Below, one piece after another: positions 1 to 28,175 of a DNA stretch of 64,000 nt (positions are counted from its first letter, which is position 1; each line of letters opens with the position of its first letter). Under the pieces are notes generated by a model. The model was given only the letters and a program-made list of their open reading frames with translations, did no database searches and was not told where the DNA came from. Where the stretch lies: positions 62,001 to 126,000 of the forward strand of contig QANZ01014871.1 of NCBI GenBank assembly GCA_003254925.1. Direction: 5' to 3'. Source of the DNA: Chamaecrista fasciculata. Lineage: Eukaryota; Streptophyta; Magnoliopsida; Fabales; Fabaceae. The position numbers and the translations under genes are program-made.

Positions 1-3
1 TAC

Positions 4-17269
<17,266 letters not shown>

Positions 17270-17370
17270 TTTTATCAACACTTCAGCAGAGAAATTTAGG
17301 TAAAGAACGTCAGCATGAAAGTTTCAAAATTCAAATGGAGTTGTCCATCCCCAGCAAGTGAAGCCTGATG
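17270..17370 (-). other. 5' leader part of the ABCC start exon
   Basis: On the minus strand a pyrimidine-rich stretch ends in AG at 17371-17372, a good acceptor about 100 bases before the ATG at 17269. This implies a separate non-coding first exon further right, probably near 18.2-18.45 kb. That stretch is CT-rich on the minus strand, as plant leaders often are. The exact transcription start cannot be read. Confidence 0.5.
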
Positions 17371-19017
17371 CTAAGAGATATACAAAGTTAGCTTCTTTTG
17401 CATATAGTTCTCAAATAAAGGCATCATCCAAACATGTATTCAAATGATTCCACTTTCTCAATTTCAACTATATGAAAATAAATAAATAGATTTGGAATAT
17501 TTGATTTATCAGCATTTGCTATAATAACAATCCATTCATTGAATTGCAATTCCAACTTGTTTATGGAAAGCTTTACTTGTTTTCCATGTTTTACATTAAT
17601 ACAAATATATGATGCATTGATATGTAAAATGCTTTGAAAACCATATTTTCCTATAGAAGAAATCCCGAGAATATCAAAAAGAAAGGGGAAGGAAAGAAGC
17701 AGAAATCAACCACGACAATATATATGAAATAGGAAATAGAAATCAACATGACATCTAATCAGTTAACTGGATCGTTAGTTTTGTCTTTTTCCTCCTTAGA
17801 TTCCGCATTAGGTACACTCTTCTTCTTAAGCCAGGTTCACAGTCTAGTGCATTTTCCGATCATGTAAAACAGAGTAGATTGAAATAAAAAAGATGAAACA
17901 ACAAATAGGTCGATATGATACAATACTGATTTCAGTAATCTTTCCAATCCAACTCACAAAAGTGGAACAAAGCCAGCCATAATAAAATGAACTCAATAAC
18001 AACACAAGTTCAATTGAGAATTTCTTACAAACAGCCTACAATCGTCCTAAACCAAACTCCAAAGATAAAAACACATTTCAACTTCAAAAGACACAGAATA
18101 AACTATCAAACAGCGTTAGAATGCTCAATAAAACTTCGAGTGAAGCTCAGTTATCAACCTCTTCCACCACAACTAAAAAAACCGCAAAGAATATTTTCAA
18201 AAAGTAGAAATTAAACTACTCAATTTTACAGTGTGTTGGAGCAGCTAGGAGGATAGAAGTGTATAACTAATTTACTGAGATGAAAAAACTTGAAAAACAG
18301 GAAACAATTAGAAGAGAAAAACGAAGAAAAGCTAAAAAAGTGATCCGAAAAAGATTTTTGCAGTAAAAAGGTGAAGAGAAAAAGAGACATCGATTAGGGA
18401 GAGAAAGAGAGAGATTCTAACCCTGCGTACTCCAAAGATGAGCCTCACGAGGAGAAGACAAAAGCATACTGGAAAAATGATAATGAATCGGAGGTGCGTA
18501 TATAGAGAAATTTTACAGAAAGCGAAGACTAACGGCGTTAGTCTTTGTAAAGCTAGCAGACAAAAGAAAATGAAAGTAGTGTGGTGTGCCCCTCAAATTC
18601 AACAATCCTCATTACTGGAAACGACGTGATCGTCATAGCTGACGATACGATTTTGTCTTATTATGAACTATTCAAATCTAGCTAAAATTCTGTTTTAGTC
18701 TCTAAGATATTAATTGCTTTCAGATTCGTCCTTGTTCAGTTTTCCTTTTTTTTTTTTATCTAATGATTCAACGACATAGTAGTACAAATGATTGATAATG
18801 TATTGTTATTATTATCGGTTAATGACATGATATTATTAATTAATAATGTTAATTATATCTAGTGATCCCTCACTTTATCTCTTAAATAAATAGTGAGAGT
18901 TTGATTTTCACCTTCAAATTAAAATATAGAAAACATTATATAGCAAGTTGTTTATCTTTTAAGTGAAAGACTCGCGGTAAAATAATTAATGATTGCTCTC
19001 CGAGGTGGGTACCTCAA

Positions 19018-19177
19018 TTTATAGAGTAAAAAATTATGGTCAGTTGTTATATAAACATTAAACTATTTATAGAATAAATACAATTAATAACAAATAAGAT
19101 TGTATTTATAGAATAAAAAAATATGATCAGTTGTTATATAAACATTAAACTTAATCTTATTTGTTGTTAATTGTATT
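19018..19177. repeat. Interleaved direct and inverted repeats
   Basis: A 46-base direct repeat (19018-19063 and 19105-19150, sharing CAGTTGTTATATAAACATT) is interleaved with a nearly perfect inverted repeat (19077-19101 against 19153-19177, AATACAATTAATAACAAATA). It looks like a rearranged small fold-back element. Confidence 0.75.
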
Positions 19178-19332
19178 TCTCAACTTTCATATTGCATTCA
19201 ATGTTATCTAAAATGGTAATTTTGTAACATCCCAAAATTTTAAAGAAAACAAAATAGATAGGAAATTTGTTAATTACAATTTAATATTTATATATGGTAT
19301 ATTATAATTAATAGTAATTAAATATTCATTTA

Positions 19333-19376
19333 TGAATGGAAAGAATTTTTTTTATTGGTTTGAATGGAAAGAATTT
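19333..19376 (-). repeat. Micro-insertion: AACC plus A-rich run between 16-bp repeats
   Basis: Perfect 16-base copies TGAATGGAAAGAATTT at 19333-19348 and 19361-19376 flank 12 bases reading AACCAATAAAAA on the minus strand. Confidence 0.6.
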
Positions 19377-19713
19377 CATTTCCAATCTTTTTTTATAGTT
19401 AATATGGTTTTCAATGTTTCACATTCTAATCAGTTTTATTTTTTGTTCTTACTTTAGTCAAATATTAACGATAAATCTACATAGCTAATGATTTTGATAT
19501 GTAATGTAAAACTGGTAGAAAAACAAACTTAAATCCTAGCTCATATTGAAAAACATTATGTAGTTTGTCGTTAATTTATTAAAAGAAGTTAGTTAAAGGA
19601 TAAAATTAACCAAAATATAAAAAAATTAGGGACAAAATTGACCACAAAAAGAAATTGAAAACAAAATTAACAACTGATGTAAAGTTTGAGAGACGAAATT
19701 AATGATTTTACCT

Positions 19714-19762
19714 AAAATAAATTGGCAACTTTTTTTTGGCCTGAAAAATAAATTAGCAACTT
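19714..19762 (-). repeat. Micro-insertion: TCAGGCC plus A6 between 18-bp repeats
   Basis: Copies of 18 bases with one mismatch (19714-19731, 19745-19762) flank 13 bases reading TCAGGCCAAAAAA on the minus strand. Confidence 0.7.
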
Positions 19763-21051
19763 GAGATGGAAGGCCCAAACAAAAAGAAAAGCCTCATAAT
19801 TACATGCTTATGTGAAATAGAAAATAAAATTAAGAGAGAAAGGGGCTGACACATTGAAAAATGAGAAGGAGGAAATAAGAGACGGTCAATCAAATAGTAG
19901 AGATTAGATAAGATAAAAATTCATCATTCTTATTTTAAATTTGTATAAGTTTATTTATATTTTATCTTATTAATATATTATTTTAATGTTTTATCTCAAA
20001 CTCAATAGTATGAATTATAAAGAAATGATTATCGGTAAGAGAGGTTATCCCAATATGTTATGGAGATACAATTCTGTAAGAGAAGTGATATCGGGAAAGA
20101 TGATCCTTGGTAAGTAAGGCGATCTTAATCATAATTTGTTTGTTTGGATCCGACAAAGGGGTGCCCGATATAAACATAAATGGTGAGTGAAAAAAGCCAC
20201 TAGAATGAGTGAGAAAAGCCATCAAACACTTAGGACTTATTTTAAATGAATAAAATATTTGAGACTAAAACAAAATGTAATTCAAACACTTAGGACTAAA
20301 ATGAAATTTTAACCAAATGTTATCACTATATTTTATACTGGACGCTTATGACTTATGTTATAAAATTATGTTGAATACTAATAATAATATAATATAGTAT
20401 TGTCATATGTTTGACCAGTCCATCTTTTATTATTAATATACATTTTCTTTTTCATTCTTAAATTTCGAAATCTTATTCCTCAACATTAACACTGAGCAAA
20501 TATCAAAATTAATCTATAGAATATAAATCTTATAAATAGTTCTTATATCTAACTCAAACTTGAAGAAATTTTAAAATTAAATATTTTTTTGTTAATAATT
20601 TCACAGTTCTATATATTTTTCTAATTCATAAAGATTACAAATGTTATGTTTATATGTATATTAACATGAATGGTATAAATATGGTAAGTCCTTATCCGTC
20701 TTGAAACCCGTGAACTTTAAATTTGGATCCAAGCATACATTCAAAAAATAAAATCTTAAAGATGTGAATAATTTGACCAAGTTTGTATCATTTTTCTATG
20801 AAATTATAATTGTACTCCCACCTTCCTCGTCTTTTATATAACGGAAATCACTTGAGCATACACGTTAAGTGAAGTAGAGTGTGAAAATGTGAGATGAGAT
20901 CTAAGATAGAAGAAATCTAGATGCCCCACTGAAAATATTTGTTGATTTGACCATCGTCTCATATAAATATAAATAAATAAATAAAAAAAGCAAGAAGTAT
21001 CGAATTCTCTTTTCGTTACCTTTTTATAAACTTGGAATTAGATTCTTGGAA

Positions 21052-21688
21052 TCTGAATTTTATTTTTAAGATTAAACAAATAATTTAGTTCTTCAAAAAT
21101 TAAATAAATAATTTAGACTTTAAAGAATTAAACATATGATTTAGTCTATAAAAAATTAATAGTATGTTTTTTAACTAAATTGAAAGGATTAATAAGTAAT
21201 ACTATTTGATTCTGAATTTTATTTTTAAGATTAAACAAATAATTTAGTTCTTCAAAAATTAAATAAATAATTTAGACTTTAAAGAATTAAACATATGATT
21301 TAGTCTATAAAAAATTAATAGTATGTTTTTTAACTAAATTGAAAGGATTAATAAGTAATACTATTTGATTCTGAATTTTATTTTTAAGATTAAACAAATA
21401 ATTTAGTTCTTCAAAAATTAAATAAATAATTTAGACTTTAAAGAATTAAACATATGATTTAGTCTATAAAAAATTAATAGTATGTTTTTTAACTAAATTG
21501 AAAGGATTAATAAGTAATACTATTTGATTCTGAATTTTATTTTTAAGATTAAACAAATAATTTAGTTCTTCAAAAATTAAATAAATAATTTAGACTTTAA
21601 AGAATTAAACATATGATTTAGTCTATAAAAAATTAATTAGTATGTTTTTTAACTAAATTGAAAGGATTAATAAGTAATACTATTTGAT
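21052..21688. repeat. Four-unit 159-bp tandem array
   Basis: Units start at 21052, 21211, 21370 and 21529, each opening TCTGAATTTTATTTTTAAGA. The spacing is exactly 159, 159, 159 and finally 160 bases. Copies are virtually identical, so the array is young or kept uniform. Units are very AT-rich and each holds shorter echoes (AAATAATTTAG). Confidence 0.95.
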
Positions 21689-21928
21689 TCTTTCATAGAG
21701 TAAAATGTGTACTTCAATAATTTTTTAAAAAATTGAGATGTCGACTCAATAATTTTTTTAAAAATCAAATTATTAATTTATTTTTTTAATTTAGTTAAGT
21801 AAAATTACTTTGGTATGAATAATAATAAATTGGAATTGTTCAACTACTCTTTCCCGCTCTCCCACTCAATCTTTTTTTTCCAATCATTTCCGCATCTTCA
21901 TCATCTTTCTCTTTGAAAAAAATTACTG

Positions 21929-23080
21929 TTGGACTAAATTTTAATTAGTGGATATTTTATTCAATTATTTAATTAACTAATTAATTAATTGATAATTAAA
22001 TGAAATTAATTTTTGATAATGTCAAATATTTATTTAATCATTCTCAAGTCGGATTTTTTACTCCTATAAGTGATTTGTTCACTTTTTGTTTTTGCCAATA
22101 ACTTTTCATGATTTAAGGTTTTTACCATTTTTGGAATAAAAAGTTGTAATGCACTTATTTCCTTTCGAGTAAATTCTCCTCTACTTGTCTGTGTGATGCA
22201 GAAGCTGAAGTATAAAAAAGTAAAATGGCTACTGCTATGCTTATCAACACTTTGAGGCTAATTGAAAAGACCAAAGCTACTGTATTGAAGGTACTGAAAT
22301 GCTATGTGCTGATCAGACCCAAAATATAGACGTTAAAGAAGCAGAAATTATAAAAAGCTCCATCAAGCATTAAATGCAAGGTTAAAGTGAAGATTAGCCA
22401 TGATTTGGTGATGAGTCTCTATGCTCTATAGATTAGAAGAAGTCATTGCACATTTTGGCCCGTTGAAGCTCCAGTCCTAACGGGTACTTCCTCAAGTGTC
22501 TATATAAAGAAGAAGTATACCAAGAATTGAAGACAACGTCGAGCTAAACATTCTATACACTTTTCTCTGTTCTCTTTATTCATTAGCTTAGTGCTATCAG
22601 TCTTAGTGACTATTCTCTTAGTGAGAAAACCACAAATCCTCTTCTACTCTTTTTGTGTAGTTCCTAGAAAGCTTTTATAGCTTCATGCGTAAAACCCTTA
22701 GGGTGAGCTTCTGTGTTTGAGGTTGGAGGTTTGGTAATAGCTTAGAAAGCTTCCAGTGGGATATTGGGTTGTGATTGTACTTGTGAGCCATAAAACCGTG
22801 ATCAGTGAACCCTAGGGATAAGGGTTAGCTCTTGTACTAGTTACCCAAAGTTTATAAAAATTCTCTTGTTGTGTGCTTGAGGAATGGACGTGGCATAATG
22901 TGTAAATTTGATGTGAACCACTATATATACCGGTATGATCTTCCTAAAACTCTGAATTCCTTAACTGTTATTTTCTAATGGTGTGTTTTGCAAGAAATCT
23001 TTTTAAGGAATTGTTTTGATAAAAATTGAAAAGTTTTAAAATAATAATTCACCCTCCTCTTAATTATTTATTTGACTAAT
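21929..23080 (+). mobile_element. SIRE-like Copia solo LTR (fossil, approximate ends)
   Basis: It starts TGTTGGAC and runs through a TATA-like TCTATATAAAG near 22499. It ends in a stretch with GAGGAATGGACGTGGC, GAACCACTATA and TTCACCCTCCTCTT, an order typical of the 3' parts of Sirevirus/SIRE LTRs. No coding part or partner LTR is present. The right edge is uncertain by some tens of bases. Confidence 0.55.
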
Positions 23081-23360
23081 ATCTAAAATAAAGGATTGTA
23101 ATACTTGTAATTCTTTCTTGATTTTTATCTTTTTTTTAATTTAATATATCATATCATGAAAAAGCAAACTTTAATACTGAGACTAAAATTTCCATTTTTT
23201 TAAATTTATCAATTTATCATTAGTTGGTAAGTAAAAAATAAACCGCATTGTTCGTATGGGCTTCTAGACTCAAATCTTTTTGAAAGTTGGGAGCAGTAAA
23301 AGGCATAAATTTTAATTTTCCAATTAATTAACTTTGTCAATGAAAAATGTCGCATTAGAC

Positions 23361-23406
23361 TAGTAGTTGAGATTTTCTTTTTTTGGCGTGATAGTAGTTG
23401 AGATTT
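23361..23406 (-). repeat. Micro-insertion: TCACGCC plus A7 between 15-bp perfect repeats
   Basis: TAGTAGTTGAGATTT occurs at 23361-23375 and 23392-23406. The 16 bases between read TCACGCCAAAAAAAGA on the minus strand. Confidence 0.72.
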
Positions 23407-23560
23407 ACTAGTAGTTTTTTTTTTCTTTCTTCATTTTGCCGAAAAAGACTTATAGTTGTGAAATGCAACACTCCTATGTTTTAAAATAGGGTAAATTATA
23501 AAGAAGATTTCTGTGATTTGGGGTATTTAGATATCGAGTTTTTGTGGTTTAGAAAGTGTC

Positions 23561-24306
23561 AATTTAAGGCTTGAGGTTTACTTCATTAGCAAAAAGGGTC
23601 CTTGTGGTATATTTATGTCAAAAAATTAACGACAAAATGCATTTTTATCTAGATTTCACCCTTTTTTCAAGACTTTCCTTTCATTTAGGTCTCTAATTCT
23701 TCTCAGAATAGTTCAGAAAGTTTATCATCTTTATCAAAAACCTCAATTCAAGTTTTATCTATATTCTACTAGGTCCATAACTTGATGAAAACGAAACTAG
23801 ACTTTAATATAATGTTTGTGAATGTAATAATACATTAAAAAAATTGGCATTTGGCAGCAACAACACTTAAGGAAAACTAGCAAAATGAATGGGTATTTCA
23901 TTAAGTGGGGAAAAACGTTTTAGGGAAGTGATCTCAAGTGGTGAATTCGATTTTCAAATTTTAATGTTAGGTTAGTTTTCTTCCACTTTTAAATCGTGTT
24001 TGTGTTGTTATTAATCCTTTGCTACTTGATTTCATCTAGGATAATGATTTTTTGTTTGAAAATGGCGTGAAAATGAGAAAGAATGGATCGAGATTTTCGA
24101 TTTGCAAGTTTTAGAGACCTGTTTGATAAAGATTATAATCTTTCTATACAATTATGAGATGAATCCGAACCTGAATGAATGGAAATCTTGAAAGAAGGAG
24201 TGAAGTTTTGATAAATATTCAGTTTTTTTCATTAATTTTTAGATGGAAATATACCACAGAGACTCTTTCTGCTAACGGAGTAAGCCTCAAGCCCTAAATT
24301 TTACGA
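23561..24306. mobile_element. Large imperfect hairpin element (non-autonomous DNA transposon-like)
   Basis: The left end (CTTGAGG...ATTAGCAAAAAG...TGTGGTATATTT) pairs with the reverse complement of 24242-24306 (TGTGGTATATTTC at its inner edge). The pairing continues inward, with matching AAAGATTATAATCTTTATCA-like blocks, so arms of some 250-300 bases face each other across a short centre. There is no transposase. Confidence 0.75.
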
Positions 24307-24512
24307 AGCAATAATTTTAGGAAGCGACAATATTATCTTTACTAGCAGTTTTGCATTCCATTGTTATTGTCTTAAGCATCGATGTTCTAAATTGTAGCTA
24401 TTGTCTTTAGCAACAGTTTTGCAAAACCACCATTATTTTCTTTGGCAACGATTTTTCGATTTTCTTTAATCCAATCAGTCTCAATCCAAACTTCAATATA
24501 TATATATATATA

Positions 24513-25402
24513 TATGGATAAAACTTAGATACGGTTCCTTACGTATTTGCCCTCAGGTTCTCCTATTAAAAGCTGACACATGGGATTTCTTGCCATCTCA
24601 CCAAACTTGCATTAACACCATTTAGTACCACTATACCCATTTTTTTTCTTTTTTTTTTTAAACCCACTTTTATCTCTCTCTTTCCCATACATTACTGGAC
24701 ATTGAAAAAAAGCTCATCTTCCTTCCTTATATCGTCCTTCCATCTTCAATTTGTTTTTCATTGCTGAACATTTCTCTTCTCTTTCTTCACTCTTCGTTCT
24801 TTATTTTTCAACGTGAAGAGAATTTGAAGATGTCTATTGAAACTGGATCATTGAGTAGTTGTAAAAGTCTTTACCATCAACGACGTCGACATGATAATCA
24901 TGATGATGTAGCTACCTCCGCATTTTATTTCATGAATTGATGAACATTATATATATATATATTTAGAAGGCTTCTTTCAAACTAATTCAAACGCTTTCAT
25001 CTGGTTTAATTGTTTAGAATTGAAATATTAATGGTAGTGCATAGGAAGATTAGTAAAATACTAAAATCAGAGCATGTGAGAGTGAGAGAGAAAATATTGA
25101 AATAACAATATATAAAAATATTAAAAGAAGAGAGAGAGAATAATTTGAAGAGGAAGGAAGAAAGAGAGTGCATCAGCCTTCAAATTTGGATTTATCTTCT
25201 AGATCTTTTGGTTAAGAGACTGACGCAGGAAGAGTGAAGAAAGAGGTGTGTCTTTAATGAAGAGAGATAAAATTGGGTTACACCTACATAACGGAGTTAA
25301 ACAGAAGTTTGTTTTTGTGAAAAGTAAGACACATGGCAAAATTTAACTGGAGAACCGGAGGGCAAATATATAAAGAACAATATGTAAGTTTTGCCCTATA
25401 TC
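24513..25402. mobile_element. Long-TIR non-autonomous DNA element
   Basis: Terminal inverted repeats of about 80 bases: the left starts GGATAAAACTTAGATACGG, the right (read in reverse complement) starts GGGCAAAACTTACATATTG. Both then share TATTTGCCCTC, GGTTCTCC and a CATGTG block. The interior is non-coding. AT-rich flanks hide the target duplication. A Mutator-like origin is possible but unproven. Confidence 0.75.
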
Positions 25403-25550
25403 TTATATTATATGGTTTCACCCCTTTCTGGTCGTCTACATTTTAAAACTATAGTTTATGAAATTAAAAATAAGAGAAAATTTACTATTTGGTCTCTCTT
25501 TCTTTACTAAGTTAACAATTTAGTTTCTAATTTATTTTACATACATATTT
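25401..25550 (+). repeat. Direct repeat, copy 1
   Basis: About 150 bases beginning TATCTTATATTATATGG and ending TTTATTTTACATACATAT recur at 26791-26937 with moderate divergence. Copy 1 runs straight into a Helitron-like terminal hairpin; copy 2 does not. Confidence 0.85.
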
Positions 25551-25581
25551 GCGTGCCCGTTAGGGCACGCAAAGCCCCTAG
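25551..25581 (+). mobile_element. Helitron-like 3' terminus (hairpin plus CTAG)
   Basis: A perfect 8-bp stem GCGTGCCC-GTTA-GGGCACGC (extended by TTT/AAA outside) is followed 7 bases later by CTAG and then T. Hairpin plus CTRR with insertion before T is the hallmark of a Helitron 3' end. The 5' TC end could not be found. Confidence 0.6.
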
Positions 25582-25598
25582 TATATATATATATATGC

Positions 25599-26131
25599 GG
25601 CAAAGGGTTATTTTGATCCTAAATGTATGTCATAATGTTCATTATTGTCTATTATGCTTTAAAATGTTCAAATTGGTCCTAAATGTTGGTAAAATGATTC
25701 ATTTTGGTCTTAATTATTGGTAAAATGTTTCATTTTGGTCCCAAACTATTAAATTTGGTCATATTTCTCTCGTCTCCCATTTCAAGTTCAAAAAACTTGT
25801 TAAGAGGAACTCGTAGCTCTGAATTCGTTATATTTAAATTTGAAACGAGAGAGATATGATCAACTCTGCTTGTTTAACTATGAAACGAGAGGTCTACTTT
25901 TAAGACCAATTTGACCTCGTTTGCTGATGGCCCCAACTGGATAAAGAAAGTACTCTTCGAGAATAATACGTAACTCTAAACTCGTCACGTTTGAACTTGA
26001 AACAAGCCATATTTAATAGTTTAAGACCAAATATTTTACAAGCATTTAGGATCAATTTGAACATTTTAAAATATAATGGACCAAAATAAAAATTAGGGCA
26101 TACATTTAGGACCAAAATGACTCTTTAACAT
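25599..26131. mobile_element. MITE-like hairpin element of about 530 bp
   Basis: The left arm (AAAGGGTTATTTTGATCCTA...) matches the reverse complement of the right arm (TAAAGAGTCATTTTGGTCCTA...). Long blocks such as ATTTTAAAATGTTCAAATTG are shared. The arms are about 240 bases each. No coding is seen. Confidence 0.85.
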
Positions 26132-26139
26132 ATATATAT

Positions 26140-26790
26140 ATTGATGAACCTGGTTTTGGCCGTAGGGCATTACCTGGTTCGATGAGGCAACTTTGGGTCA
26201 GAAGTCACCTGCAAGACAATGAAAACACAGGGGTGGCCCTGCGATTCACCTCCGATGCTTAAGTCAGTAAAATAGCCTGAGAGCAATAGAGTGTGGAAAA
26301 TGGAAATAGTGCGTACCTTTTTCCAGTAGAGGAGCTCTCCTTTTATACTGGTGAAGTGAGACCTTTTTGACCTAGATATGGTCGAATGTGATCTTAACTG
26401 ATTGGCCAAATCAGTTGTGATCTTTGGTGGAAATCCTAACTGTCCGTTATTCTCGCAGATCTGTTGGTCAGGATACGGGAATAAGTTGTTTGTTTCGTGG
26501 GCGCCAGTTTGTTGGCGTTCTCGCCTGACGCAAGGCGTTTGGTGTCTTAACCATGCTAGGACTCTTTCTGTGGACGCCTAGCTGTTGGCGTCCTCGATTG
26601 TCACGAGAAGCTTGGTGCCTCACTTGTGTAGGACTCTTTCTGTGGACGCCTAGCTGTTGGCGTCCTTGGTGCCTTACTTGTGTAGGGCTCTTTTGGCGTT
26701 CTTCGCTCAAGGGATTCCTTTGATGAGCCTTTGAACGCCTATGGCCTAGGTCTTCCAGTCCTCGAGTCATTAGGCCTATTATCATATATA
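26140..26790 (-). mobile_element. Gypsy-type solo LTR fragment (fossil)
   Basis: On the minus strand the block contains GACTTAAGCATCGGAGGTGAAT and, further on, TTGCAGGTGACTTCTGACCC. This is the GACTTGAGCGTCGGAGTG-like signature common near the 3' end of plant Gypsy LTRs. It is GC-richer than the flanks. A 38-base stretch (TCTTTCTGTGGACGCCTAGC) is present twice, near 26567 and 26631. No coding region is attached. Confidence 0.55.
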
Positions 26791-26937
26791 TCTTATATTA
26801 TATGCCTCCACCCCTTTCTGGTCATCCACATTTTAAAACTATAATACAAAATTAATAATAAGAGAAAAATTATTATTTGATCCCTTATTTTTTACTAAGT
26901 TAACGATTTAGTCCCTCATTTATTTTACATACATATG
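26791..26937 (+). repeat. Direct repeat, copy 2
   Basis: Second copy of 25401-25550. It ends at ACATACATATGATCC, just before the 5' leader of the PORR gene, and lacks the terminal hairpin. Confidence 0.85.
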
Positions 26938-26939
26938 AT

Positions 26940-28175
26940 CCTCCCGAGAAGCAGAAGAAACAAAACGCACGAGGGATTGCGTTTTGATCCTCCCAAGTCC
27001 ACATTGCTCAAACAGGCAGGCAGCACTGTGAAGTGGAAGCAAGCGCACAACAACGCAAACAGAGAAGAGAAGCAGAACTGCCGACACCGCAAGCAGAGAA
27101 CAACCGAAACAGCAGCGGCGGCGACAGCGACGGAGAGAGAGGGAGAGAGGCATTTCGGTTTTTGAAGAAGAGAAGATAGAAAGGTGAACACATGTTGTTT
27201 CGTCTCTTCCCTTATTTGATCAAATAGTATCTATTTTAAATGTATCGCTATGATATTAGTATATACTTGATGGTTGTCACTGGTACTCTCTTGAGAAGAG
27301 GATGCTGAGTTTTTTTGAGATGGATGATATTTATTCTTGTATAAACTAATATGCTCACCATGTGTTTGATGATTTGTCCCAATGAGATTCTGAGCTTGTG
27401 ATCTCCATTATTTGGCTTTCTTTTTTATTCAAGAATCAAGCAATTTAAAAGGCTGTCTAATCCCCCTTGAATGCAGCTTAAATTTTGTCACTTTAATTTT
27501 AAATTGCTAGGCTTAAGCGTGTGAGTTAGTTATGATTCTAACTTAGTTTGGTTGAAACTTTGGCTATGACCCTCTTTAGATTTCTTTTCAAGAGTTTCCA
27601 TTCAATCTTGAATACATTTTTATGTCAAAAAACTTAGACATTATGTACTGTAGAGAGCTCATTGGGACTTTCCTTGTACTACCTTGACAACTTTGAGGAC
27701 AAACCACTAAAAGAGACATTTGATAGAAAATAGAGATACCATGCCTCCATTTTCAACGGTGTCCTTTTGTCACTTTAGATTCTTTGGGATAGGATGGTTT
27801 TTATGGATTCCCTTGGGTATTCTACACATGGGTTTTTTACAGGGTTCCTATGTTTGATATGTAGATAGATTGGGCTACGCTGCAAGATGTTTTGATTTGT
27901 GCAGTTCAACTTCCTTTTTTCCTTAGTCTTTCTGTTGCTGCTTTCGGAGAACCAAAGATGTCTTGTCCTTGTCCCTTGTAGAATTTGATTCTTCCTAAAA
28001 CATTTCTTGTTCTATAAAATTTCTACAACTTTTTTCTTTGGTCATATTTTCTAATCTATTTTTACCCCATATATGCAGTTGCAATTATTAAAACAGAGTG
28101 TGGATTCTGAAAAGTACAAAGGTCATTGTTGTATAGTAGTGACGGACCTATGATATCCATAGTAATTTTCATTTA
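26940..28175 (+). other. 5' leader of the PORR gene with a 0.9-kb leader intron
   Basis: GC-rich, purine-rich DNA (about 26940-27183) ends in AAG before a GTGAAC donor at 27184. A matching acceptor ATATGCAG ends at 28078, followed by about 97 bases to the ATG. Several short upstream frames are present but none is convincing. The transcription start is not resolved. Confidence 0.6.

Larger units (their letters stand above)
18640..21050. other. Gene-free AT-rich intergenic stretch
   Basis: Both strands are AT-rich with no coding signal. It contains two micro-insertions (19333, 19714) and a paired direct/inverted repeat (19018-19177). TGTAACATCCCAAAATTTT at 19222 resembles the start of a plant Gypsy LTR, but no element follows. 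Confidence 0.6.

Noticed and set aside
19222-19260. TGTAACATCCCAAAATTTT as a Gypsy LTR start
   Set aside because: Only the first 20 or so bases resemble an LTR; no further LTR body, partner or target duplication.
26920-27191. Overlapping frames on both strands at the PORR leader
   Set aside because: Best explained by the GC-rich 5' leader exon; no protein similarity.
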